From assembly GCA_022425845.1 (NCBI GenBank), contig JAKMEU010000192.1:1-7683 (forward strand): a stretch of 7,683 nt of DNA. The letters are read 5' to 3'. Made by a program: the position numbers and the translations under genes. Position 1 is the first letter of the stretch. Every line of letters starts with the position of its first letter. The notes below the pieces were generated by a model. That model worked only from the letters and a program-made list of their open reading frames with translations. It was not told the origin of the DNA and did not search any database. The DNA is from Luminiphilus sp. Lineage in GTDB: Bacteria; Pseudomonadota; Gammaproteobacteria; Pseudomonadales; Halieaceae. Positions 1 to 6,183 of the stretch are shown in pieces.

Positions 1-76
1 GGGGCGCCATAACCGTTCGCTGGCGCAGGGCGGCGTATAGCTGATCCGCTATTCGATTAATTGCCTGTTCGTCCAT
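1..76 (-). CDS. N-terminal fragment of a possible 2-keto-4-pentenoate hydratase / FAH-family protein
   Basis: An open frame begins with ATG at 76 and runs off the left edge of the window without a stop, giving 25 codons that start MDEQAINRIADQLYAALRQR. This amphipathic opening helix (IADQLYAALRQR) resembles the N-terminus of 2-keto-4-pentenoate hydratases of the fumarylacetoacetate hydrolase family, but no catalytic motif lies in the part that is visible, so the assignment is a guess. The other nearby ATG (110) is in a different frame and hits a stop after 17 codons, which supports 76 as the start. A GGAG lies about 13 nt upstream of the ATG, further than ideal. The gene follows ppx in the same direction after an 83-nt spacer. 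I am fairly sure that a gene starts here and much less sure which one. Confidence 0.45.
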   Translation of the reverse strand, partial: MDEQAINRIADQLYAALRQRTVMAP

Positions 77-131
77 GCCACCGTCCAATCTCCGCTGATC
101 TGCCGGGCATGGTCTTATGCTGGATAGGTCC

Positions 132-137
132 GGTCAA
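132..137 (-). promoter_or_regulatory. Possible -35 element in the spacer before the partial gene
   Basis: In the 83-nt spacer (77-159) the minus strand reads TTGACC, one mismatch from the sigma-70 -35 consensus. No good -10 box lies at 16-18 nt; the nearest AT-containing stretch (TAAGAC) is only 14 nt downstream. It is listed as the best promoter-like signal in the spacer, with low confidence. Confidence 0.15.
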
Positions 138-159
138 CGGCGATACGGATTAAAAAAAG

Positions 160-1665
160 CTAGTCGAGTTTGAGCGTCACGCCTAATTGACTGATGATGC
201 CGCAGGCCCCCCGAAGCTCCGACGTGGTCAACGGGTGCCCCTCATACCAATCATCAGGAAACGACAGGCGCAGTGTCGTCTCTTCGACAGCAATCGAGCA
301 TTCGTCCAGGTCTTCCACGCTTTCGACCCATTTAAGTACAACAGCAAGCCGCAAAAGCACCATCATGAGCGCGGTTTTTTTTCTCCCCGGTTCGGGTAGG
401 GCGTCCATCAATTTGTTGTCGAGCTTGCCGCGCTGTCCGCGCACAAGTATGGCCAGTAATTCCTGCTCACCCTGTGAAAAACCGGGCAGATCGCAATTTT
501 CCAAAAGGTAGGCGGAGTGCCTGTTGTAGTGCTTGGCAGAAATGGCAGTACCAATGGCATGGCAGGCGCCGGCCCAGGTCAAAAGTTCGATATCTGTGGG
601 CGTCAGGTCCCAGGTCTCTGCAACCGCCTTGGCCAGCCAGGCTGTGCGCTCGGCAACGAGCTCGGCTTCTACTGTGTCGGTACTGTATCGAGCGACCAGT
701 GCCGTGATTGATCGCTCCCGCACATCTTCATGTTGCAAACGACCCACCAGGTCGTAGATGAGGCCCTCCCGGAGCGCACCTGAGGAGATCCGCATGGTAT
801 CGATACGCAGTTCATGAAAAACCGCCATGGCAATGGCAATGCCAGCCATAATCACCTGGCGACGTTTATCGCTGAGTCCCTCGTAATTAATGTCGTCCGC
901 ATGATCGTGCTTAAGAAGGCGTTTACGCAGCTTATCGAGGGATTTTTCGTCAATGCCCGACTCTCTCCAGCCCTCAAGGGAGATAAGGGTCTCTATCGCC
1001 TGAAAGGTGCCGGAAGAACCTACGGCCTCTTCCCAGTGCTTTGCGCTGTATTGCTTTCGTATGTGTGAGATTTCCACCATCGCGCTTTCGTAAGCTGCAG
1101 CGAAGGCTTTTTTACTGATTTCTCCATCGGGAAAAAACGTTTTGGCATAGCTTACGCAGCCCAGTTGGAGGCTTTCCAGGCGAATGGGCTCAAAACGCTG
1201 ACCAACAATAAATTCGGTACTGCCACCACCAATATCAACAACCAGCCGACTGGCTTCGTCGTCCGCTAGGGAGTGTGCCACGCCCAAATAGACCAAGCGG
1301 GCCTCTTCGCGTCCATAAACTACATCAATAGGAACCCCAAGAATCTTCTCGGCAGGGTCGGTGAATGACCTGCGATTTTTTGCCCTGCGCAAAGTGTGGG
1401 TTCCCACCACCCGAATCCGCGAGGGTTCAACGCTCTGCAATAGCTGGGCAAAGCGTTCCAGGCAGGCAAGCCCACGCTCCATCGCCTCCTCTGAAAGCTG
1501 GCGGCCTTCGAGGCCGGCCCCCAGTTGAACCTTTTCAGCCAGCGTGTGGATGGGTCTGATTTCCCCGTGCTCGAGCCGGGCTATGATCAGGTGGAACGAA
1601 TTACTGCCAAGGTCCAGTGCTGCCAGTACACTGCCGTCGGGCAGCGGGGTCGGAGTAGTGGGCAC
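160..1665 (-). CDS. ppx: Exopolyphosphatase, Ppx/GppA phosphatase family
   Basis: This cytoplasmic enzyme would release terminal phosphate from inorganic polyphosphate; family members may also hydrolyse pppGpp. The 501-residue protein has the actin-like ASKHA fold signatures: the phosphate-1 loop DLGSNSFHL at residues 18-26, the GREEARL segment at 118-124 carrying the expected catalytic Glu (E120 or E121), the phosphate-2 motif DIGGGSTEF at 144-152, and GSSGTF at 217-221. The C-terminal HD-like region includes RHSAYLL at 382-388 followed by DLPGF, as in E. coli Ppx. Its length is close to E. coli Ppx (about 513). Where E. coli Ppx has an HE pair in the HD-like helix, this protein reads CHAIG (368-372). 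The start is GTG at 1665, preceded by a weak GAAGAAG about 6 nt upstream. An ATG two bases further upstream (1667) is out of frame. It stands 91 nt after alr, outside the overlapping operon. The family is certain; the choice between Ppx and GppA rests on length and the C-terminal extension. Confidence 0.93.
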   Translation of the reverse strand: MPTTPTPLPDGSVLAALDLGSNSFHLIIARLEHGEIRPIHTLAEKVQLGAGLEGRQLSEEAMERGLACLERFAQLLQSVEPSRIRVVGTHTLRRAKNRRSFTDPAEKILGVPIDVVYGREEARLVYLGVAHSLADDEASRLVVDIGGGSTEFIVGQRFEPIRLESLQLGCVSYAKTFFPDGEISKKAFAAAYESAMVEISHIRKQYSAKHWEEAVGSSGTFQAIETLISLEGWRESGIDEKSLDKLRKRLLKHDHADDINYEGLSDKRRQVIMAGIAIAMAVFHELRIDTMRISSGALREGLIYDLVGRLQHEDVRERSITALVARYSTDTVEAELVAERTAWLAKAVAETWDLTPTDIELLTWAGACHAIGTAISAKHYNRHSAYLLENCDLPGFSQGEQELLAILVRGQRGKLDNKLMDALPEPGRKKTALMMVLLRLAVVLKWVESVEDLDECSIAVEETTLRLSFPDDWYEGHPLTTSELRGACGIISQLGVTLKLD

Positions 1666-1690
1666 ATCAATCTTCTTCAGCGGGCGTGCG

Positions 1691-1713
1691 TGAAGCTTAA
1701 AACAAAGGCTTCA
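1691..1713. repeat. Short inverted repeat in the alr-ppx spacer (ppx-proximal)
   Basis: TGAAGC at 1691-1696 and GCTTCA at 1708-1713 are perfect 6-bp inverted arms around an 11-nt AT-rich loop. They lie 26-48 nt upstream of the ppx start codon, so the sequence could form a 5'-UTR hairpin or an operator half-site pair. No T-tract follows on the minus strand, so it is not a canonical terminator. Confidence 0.3.
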
Positions 1714-1734
1714 AGAGGTCATGCTTTGCTACCA

Positions 1735-1751
1735 GGAAATACGTAATTTCC
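1735..1751. repeat. Short inverted repeat just downstream of alr
   Basis: GGAAAT at 1735-1740 and ATTTCC at 1746-1751 form perfect 6-bp arms around a 5-nt ACGTA centre, starting 5 nt after the alr stop codon in the transcribed direction. On the plus strand the hairpin is followed by CGTTTTT, so it would be a weak terminator for antisense (rightward) transcripts. On the minus strand it lacks a following T-tract. It could also be an RNA 3'-end stabilising stem or a protein site; the arms are AT-rich and short. Confidence 0.3.
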
Positions 1752-1756
1752 CGTTT

Positions 1757-2824
1757 TTAGGGACGCCAGTGTCGTGGAACCCGGCTTGTCATGCGTGTGA
1801 GGAGTTCATAGCCAATGGTGTCGGCCTGTTCCGCGACCCGGTTGACCGGAAGGGTCTGTCCCCATAGTTCTACAGGTGTACCCACCTCGCAGTCATGACA
1901 ATCGGTCACGTCGACAGTGATCATATCCATCGATACGCGCCCAGCGAGGGGGCATAGTGTCTGCCCTATCAGCACGGGGGTTCCATCCTTTGCTGATCGC
2001 GGATAGCCGTCGCCATAGCCTACGGGGATCGTGGCGATGCGACTGACCCGGGGGGCCTGCCATCGGCCTCCGTAGCCGACAGTTTCACCCGTTTCTACTG
2101 TCCGCACTGCCATCACAGCAGACCGGAACGACATGACCGGCCGCAGCAACTCATGGCCCTGCCCATTTTGGTGTGGGGCACCGTATAGCATGATGCCCGG
2201 CCGAACCCACTCACAAGCCGGCGCGAGGCCATTGATGAGCCCAGCGGAATTGGCAAAGCTGGTGCCGTCCTGAATCGGCAACCCCAGTCTGTTCCAGCGA
2301 TCCAATTGCCGTCGGGTAAGCTCGGAGCCGGGATCCTCGCCATCTGCGAAATGACTCATCACGACAACGTCTGGAACGCCGTTTAATTGCGCGATCACGT
2401 CGGGCAGGTCCTTAGGCTGAAAACCGAGTCGATGCATGCCGGTATCAACCTTGACCCAGACAGAGGGCGGGGCTGTCTTATCCGTTATTGGTAGCAGCAG
2501 GTCGAGTTGTTGCTGGCTGTGCACTACCGACATGAGTTTTAGCTCATTGATCACCTCGATATCAACGCGGTCGAACGGCCCGTCAAGCACAAGGATAGGT
2601 AGCTGGATGCCCGCTTCGCGCAATAAGACGGCCTCCTCGCAAACGGCGACAGCCAGGCTGTGGACAAGGGGTTCCAGTGCTTTGCTGCAGGGTATCAGCC
2701 CATGACCATAGGCATCTGCCTTGACGGCGGCCATCAGTTTCTTCGAATCGGCCAGTCGGCCTGCAACACCGGCATTGTGTTTCAGTGCGTCAAGATCGAT
2801 TGTGATGGCGGAGGGACGGGGCAC
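1757..2824 (-). CDS. alr: Alanine racemase (PLP, fold type III)
   Basis: This cytoplasmic PLP enzyme interconverts L- and D-alanine. With GTG at 2824 as start the protein has 355 residues, matching E. coli Alr/DadX (356-359). The PLP-binding motif AVKADAYGHG puts the Schiff-base lysine at 35. The conserved Arg is in MHRLGF (R132). The second catalytic base, the Tyr265 equivalent, is Y251 in VGYGG; the Tyr284 equivalent is Y270 in VGYGDGYPR; VSMDM holds the M-D pair near 299-300; and IGYELLT near the C-terminus supplies the Tyr354 equivalent. The frame stays open to an ATG at 2917, but that form would overlap the aminotransferase gene by 86 nt and add 31 residues with no family counterpart. 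The GTG start sits 7 nt after the aminotransferase stop, with no clear Shine-Dalgarno, which suggests translational coupling. It is the last gene of the operon. Whether it is the cell's main Alr or a catabolic DadX-like isozyme cannot be decided here. Confidence 0.92.
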   Translation of the reverse strand: MPRPSAITIDLDALKHNAGVAGRLADSKKLMAAVKADAYGHGLIPCSKALEPLVHSLAVAVCEEAVLLREAGIQLPILVLDGPFDRVDIEVINELKLMSVVHSQQQLDLLLPITDKTAPPSVWVKVDTGMHRLGFQPKDLPDVIAQLNGVPDVVVMSHFADGEDPGSELTRRQLDRWNRLGLPIQDGTSFANSAGLINGLAPACEWVRPGIMLYGAPHQNGQGHELLRPVMSFRSAVMAVRTVETGETVGYGGRWQAPRVSRIATIPVGYGDGYPRSAKDGTPVLIGQTLCPLAGRVSMDMITVDVTDCHDCEVGTPVELWGQTLPVNRVAEQADTIGYELLTRMTSRVPRHWRP

Positions 2825-2831
2825 GGCAGGG

Positions 2832-3686
2832 TTACGCGCTGAATCGGTTTGCAGCGAACAGGGCCTGTGTCTTTGCCCATATTGGCCCGGGCCTGCCGTC
2901 ACCGACAATCTGTCCATCGATCGCTACCACTGGCGCAATCTCTTTGGTGGAACTGGTTAGCCAAACCTCATCGGCTGTTATGACGGCATCGCGCGTCAAT
3001 GGTGTTTCGATAATGGGGAGTGCCTCATGGCGCAGGATATCAACCAGCATGTTGCGTGTGACGCCCGGCAGCTTTTCCTGGTCCAGTGGCGGAGTCAGAA
3101 TCGAATCGCCCTGCACGACAAACACGTTACATGCGGCCGCTTCAGTGAGTTCGTCCTGATCGTTGAACAAAAGTATTTCATCTGCCCCGGTATCAACGCC
3201 TTCCATCATGTGGAGCACGTTGCCCAGTAAGGCGACTGACTTGATGTCACAGCGCCGCCATCGTCGATCAGTCGTTGTGGCTACGCGGTAGCAGGTGGCT
3301 CGCGTCGGGTCACCATCATTGGGCTCATGCACATCAAAAGCATAGGCAAATAGGGTGGGAGGGCAGTTTTCCGGAAAGCGATGATTTCGGATGGGAGGCG
3401 CCCCGCGCGTCACCTGCAGATATAAGCCCAGATAATCTCCATTGTTGCGAGAGGCCACCTCCGAGAGCAACGTTTTCCAGGCGTCCGTCGACAGCGGATT
3501 GCCCAGCTTGATAGCCGCCAGGCCCTGGTTCAGGCGTTGCATGTGCCGGTCAAACCCCACCATCCGTCCCTCGTAGCTGGGGATGACCTCGTAGATGCCG
3601 TCGCCAAAAAGGAAGCCACGGTCCATGGGTGATATTCGCGCCTCTTCAAGGGGGACAAAGCTGCCATTCAGATAGGCCGTTGTCAT
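2832..3686 (-). CDS. dat: D-amino acid aminotransferase (D-alanine transaminase), PLP class IV
   Basis: This enzyme would transfer the amino group between D-alanine and 2-oxoglutarate, giving D-glutamate and pyruvate, with broad D-amino acid range typical of the family. The 284-residue protein shows the class IV signature DRGFLFGDGIYEV (22-34), the PLP lysine K149 in CDIKS (146-150), the cofactor-contacting Glu E182 in LTEAAACNVF, LPGVTRN, and TSSTKEIAP near the C-terminus. Three residues equivalent to the D-AAT carboxylate trap are present: Y32 (Tyr31 of the Bacillus enzyme) and the R-x-H pair R100/H102 in RNHRF (Arg98/His100). Branched-chain aminotransferases and aminodeoxychorismate lyases lack this set, so D-specificity is well supported. 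The ATG overlaps the upstream TGA (ATGA), with a good GGGAG Shine-Dalgarno 6 nt before it. It ends 7 nt before alr, whose product D-alanine is its classic donor. Confidence 0.9.
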   Translation of the reverse strand: MTTAYLNGSFVPLEEARISPMDRGFLFGDGIYEVIPSYEGRMVGFDRHMQRLNQGLAAIKLGNPLSTDAWKTLLSEVASRNNGDYLGLYLQVTRGAPPIRNHRFPENCPPTLFAYAFDVHEPNDGDPTRATCYRVATTTDRRWRRCDIKSVALLGNVLHMMEGVDTGADEILLFNDQDELTEAAACNVFVVQGDSILTPPLDQEKLPGVTRNMLVDILRHEALPIIETPLTRDAVITADEVWLTSSTKEIAPVVAIDGQIVGDGRPGPIWAKTQALFAANRFSA

Positions 3687-4531
3687 GGCTCACTCCCGTT
3701 TGTAATCGCCTCTATGATCTCTTCAATGAGTGCTTCGCCAACAGCGGATTCGAAACCATCCTCCGTATGCGTGGGCTGGTGTGTTACCCCATCGACTGCA
3801 CCCAATTCAACGCAGCGCGCGAGTAAGGCTGCGCTATTTAACCACTCAAGTACAGGCCGGTTGATGAGCGCCTCTGCCATTCCAATCAGGGCATAGGCCC
3901 CCCAATTCGAAACATCGGCGACGATCAGCTCATCACAGCCGATTCGGGCCGGCTTGATATTCAATGAGTCAAGCACGGGCCCTGCTCGCCCCATGCCGGC
4001 CTCATTGCCACCGTCGCCGATGGCAATGACAGGGCAGGTGGCTAATTCCAGCAGGGGTTCGACGGGACGACAGTGCGCAGTGATATCTTTTCCTGCGATA
4101 TTATAAAAGCGGCCGTCTTCTGCCGCTCCCGGCCGTTCGATAACAATAATCAGTGAAGGCGCAAGATCCAGCAGCAGCCCTTCGGATTCCGCCCGGGCGC
4201 CTTCGTAGTCGAAACTTTGCAGGGTCCAGGTTCTGATCGCATCGCCCAGCGCCTGCGTAATAGTGTCTCCTGCAAGGATCCAGGGCCTTGCGCCCAGGCT
4301 CTCCACAAAATGATAGAGGGCGAAGGCACCCGGGGGACCATCGGTTTCAAAAGTACCGGCGACGGGAAAGCCCGTGCATATGATGACGTTGCCCGATGCC
4401 CCCACCAGTGTTTGCGCGGCTCTCAGGCAATAGCCTGGCTCGAGGTGGTTGCGTACGCGTCCCATGCCTCGAGGGTTCCTTGCTACCAGAAGAGCCTCAA
4501 CAACGGCACTGATGGCCGGTGAAGCCTTCAT
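3683..4531 (-). CDS. DUF4392 protein, homologue of the C-terminal domain of D-glutamate cyclase
   Basis: The 282-residue protein resembles the DUF4392 (GLUCM-like C-terminal) family, which forms the C-terminal part of mammalian mitochondrial D-glutamate cyclase (DGLUCY; D-glutamate to 5-oxo-D-proline). Recognisable segments are CTGFPV (52-57) with ETDGPPGA (62-69), a Gly-rich IGDGGNEAGMG (171-181), and DELIVADVSNWGAYAL (200-215). These acidic and glycine-rich loops look like a phosphate- or substrate-binding pocket; no catalytic residue has been assigned from the sequence. No signal peptide or membrane segment is seen. The start is ATG at 4531, which overlaps the pxpC stop as ATGA; the frame extends 5 codons further to a TTG (4546) that would overlap pxpC more and is less likely. 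It overlaps dat by ATGA at its other end. Partnership with the DUF1445 protein of the same operon is inferred from the fused eukaryotic protein. The family is well supported; the activity of this one is not shown. Confidence 0.82.
   Translation of the reverse strand: MKASPAISAVVEALLVARNPRGMGRVRNHLEPGYCLRAAQTLVGASGNVIICTGFPVAGTFETDGPPGAFALYHFVESLGARPWILAGDTITQALGDAIRTWTLQSFDYEGARAESEGLLLDLAPSLIIVIERPGAAEDGRFYNIAGKDITAHCRPVEPLLELATCPVIAIGDGGNEAGMGRAGPVLDSLNIKPARIGCDELIVADVSNWGAYALIGMAEALINRPVLEWLNSAALLARCVELGAVDGVTHQPTHTEDGFESAVGEALIEEIIEAITNGSEP
3693..3697 (-). promoter_or_regulatory. Shine-Dalgarno of dat inside the DUF4392 gene
   Basis: The minus strand reads GGGAG 6 nt before the dat ATG at 3686, within the last codons of the upstream gene. 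It is the clearest ribosome binding site in the operon. It confirms the ATGA-overlap start and suggests that dat can be initiated independently as well as by coupling. Confidence 0.55.
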
Positions 4532-5508
4532 ACCGGCTGGCCCCAAAGGGTAGTGATGGCACTGAGACGCGCCTCCTCATAATGCGTCGTCAGCCAGCTT
4601 ATCCGATCAGCTTCTTCTACATTGATGCGCTGGAAGTCGACCTTGCACCCTGGTCGCGCCTGCGCCAGACGCACGCAGGCCGGGGGTATTACTGCCCCCA
4701 TCTGAGGATAGCCACCCATGGTCTGGCGATCATTGAGCAACACGATGGGCTGCCCACTGGGTGGTACCTGAATCGAGCCCAGAGCCGTTGCTTCAGACCA
4801 TAACTGTGTCAGCCCCGTGTTGAGGGGCGGGCCATCAAGGGGCGTTGCCATGCGATTAGCCGAGCCGGTGATGGCGAAGGTATCACTGCATAATCGCGTT
4901 CTACACTCGTCATTTACTGCGTCGTGGTGAAACCCGGGAATGAAGCGCAGCGTGATGTGCGTCGAAGCCCTCTGGGATCCATCATCTCCCCGATGTGTGT
5001 AGCCCTTCCTCATTACCAGCGGCGGGGTGTTGGAATTGGGGCTACCGCAGGCAAGGGAATCACCTCGTTTGAGGGCCCGGCCCTCAAGGCCTCCGAGTCC
5101 CTCCCGAACGACGGTGCTGCGGCTGCCCAGCACCGGTGGCGTATCGACACCACCCGCAACGGCAATATAGGTGTAGCTACCGGCACTGGAGGGCCCCAGT
5201 TCGAATGATGAGCCTGGGCCTACCCGTAACGGCCTGTTCATGGCCTGTGCTTCACCGTCGATGCGGATGGGGGCCGGGGCACCGGTTACTGAAACGACGA
5301 TGTCCTGGTCCGCCTGAAATTTTATCCCCGCGAGAACAACCTCGAGGCCAGCGGATCCGGGAGAATTGCCTAACAGACCATTGGCGCAACGCAGAGCAAA
5401 GCTGTCGACGGCTCCGCCCACCGTAATGCCCTGCCCGAGAAAGCCCGTGCGACCCAAATCCTGAACCGTTGCGTGCAGCCCTACATGGGTGATCTCCAGC
5501 GCCGTCAC
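4528..5508 (-). CDS. pxpC: 5-oxoprolinase subunit C (PxpC, KipA / AHS2 family)
   Basis: PxpC is one of the two carboxyltransferase-domain-like subunits of prokaryotic 5-oxoprolinase, which couples ATP hydrolysis to opening of 5-oxoproline to glutamate. The 326-residue protein (E. coli PxpC about 310) begins with the family pattern VQDLGRTGFLGQGITVGGAVD and continues with ALRCANGLLGN (38-48) and LEVVLAG, all typical of AHS2/KipA proteins. A later GSRSTVVREGLGG segment and the C-terminal region MGGYPQMGAVIPP also match the family. The start is GTG at 5508, overlapping the pxpB stop as GTGA; the stop overlaps the next ATG as ATGA. Such proteins are often mislabelled allophanate hydrolase subunit 2 or urea amidolyase-like; the adjacent PxpA and PxpB make the oxoprolinase role much more likely. 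It would act in the cytoplasm in a complex with PxpB and PxpA. Confidence 0.9.
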   Translation of the reverse strand: MTALEITHVGLHATVQDLGRTGFLGQGITVGGAVDSFALRCANGLLGNSPGSAGLEVVLAGIKFQADQDIVVSVTGAPAPIRIDGEAQAMNRPLRVGPGSSFELGPSSAGSYTYIAVAGGVDTPPVLGSRSTVVREGLGGLEGRALKRGDSLACGSPNSNTPPLVMRKGYTHRGDDGSQRASTHITLRFIPGFHHDAVNDECRTRLCSDTFAITGSANRMATPLDGPPLNTGLTQLWSEATALGSIQVPPSGQPIVLLNDRQTMGGYPQMGAVIPPACVRLAQARPGCKVDFQRINVEEADRISWLTTHYEEARLSAITTLWGQPV

Positions 5509-6179
5509 AGCGATCCGCCCATCGCCAGAAACTGATCGCGTTCAATGGGCCTGAAGGTCACCCGGTCTCCAACAGAAATTAACCCTGGGGGAGAGTCCGT
5601 AACGTCAAAGAGTCTTAGGGGGCAACGCCCAATGAGGCGCCAGCCCCCAGGGGAAGCGATGGGATAAACTGCAGTCTGTCGATCAGCGAGGGCCACACTG
5701 CCCGCGGGAACTTCCCTGCGAGGCGTGTTCAGGCGCGGTATCGCCAGACGCTCCGGCGTGTCGCCGAGGTAACAGAATCCCGGAGCAAAACCCGTGGCAT
5801 AGGCGTTGTAGGTTTTGGAAGAGTGCAGGCGGATGAGGTCTTCAACAGACAATTTGCAGTGCTCAGACACCGCTTCGAGGTCCTGGCCAGACTCCTGGGA
5901 ATACCATACCGGCAACTCGATATCCCGTCCGGGCAATGGTTGGCGTGACAGGTCAGGATCCAAACCCTCAATCGTGTCAATCAAGCGCTCCCGTCCCAGT
6001 ACCTGGGGCTCAAAAAAAACCGTGAGGGTTTGATAGCCTAAAACACAATCCTCGATACCCTCAGGGTGGCGTTGTATCAAGAGGTCGCGGATGCGCAGCA
6101 GGTTCTCGGTGACAGCCGGGCCGGGGGCGTCATCATGGCTCAGACGAATGCCCCTAATTCCTGCGTAGGTCCAGCGCAT
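5505..6179 (-). CDS. pxpB: 5-oxoprolinase subunit B (PxpB, KipI / AHS1 family)
   Basis: PxpB pairs with PxpC in 5-oxoprolinase; the B. subtilis orthologue KipI is also known as an inhibitor of sporulation kinase A. The 224-residue protein carries the AHS1 hallmarks GFAPGFCYLGD (130-140), PRREVPAGSVALADRQTAVYP split across 153-173, and SPGGWRLIGRCP (176-187), the usual active-site-like loops of this carboxyltransferase subfamily. The first 20 residues (MRWTYAGIRGIRLSHDD) fit the usual opening strand region less well than the rest. The ATG at 6179 lies 4 nt after the pxpA stop, with only a weak GGA upstream. The stop overlaps the pxpC GTG. An allophanate hydrolase subunit 1 label is the common alternative and is disfavoured by the pxpA neighbour. 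Confidence 0.9.
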   Translation of the reverse strand: MRWTYAGIRGIRLSHDDAPGPAVTENLLRIRDLLIQRHPEGIEDCVLGYQTLTVFFEPQVLGRERLIDTIEGLDPDLSRQPLPGRDIELPVWYSQESGQDLEAVSEHCKLSVEDLIRLHSSKTYNAYATGFAPGFCYLGDTPERLAIPRLNTPRREVPAGSVALADRQTAVYPIASPGGWRLIGRCPLRLFDVTDSPPGLISVGDRVTFRPIERDQFLAMGGSL

Positions 6180-6183
6180 CGTT

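Noticed and set aside
152..158. T7 run after the ppx stop as a Rho-independent terminator
   Set aside because: The minus strand has seven T in a row right after the stop, but I could find no stable GC-rich stem directly before it.
1735..1759. Plus-strand hairpin plus GTTTTT as a real terminator
   Set aside because: The stem is only 6 bp and AT-rich, and no plus-strand gene precedes it, so I keep it only as an inverted repeat.
2825..2917. Longer alanine racemase form starting at ATG 2917
   Set aside because: It would overlap the dat coding region by 86 nt and adds 31 residues without family likeness; the GTG at 2824 gives a normal Alr length.
4532..4546. TTG start for the DUF4392 gene at 4546
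   Set aside because: A TTG 15 nt upstream is less plausible than the ATG at 4531, which forms an ATGA overlap like other junctions of the operon.
4528..6179. Allophanate hydrolase / urea amidolyase subunits
   Set aside because: AHS1/AHS2 domains are shared with urea carboxylase systems, but there is no biotin carboxylase or amidase gene here, and pxpA is adjacent.
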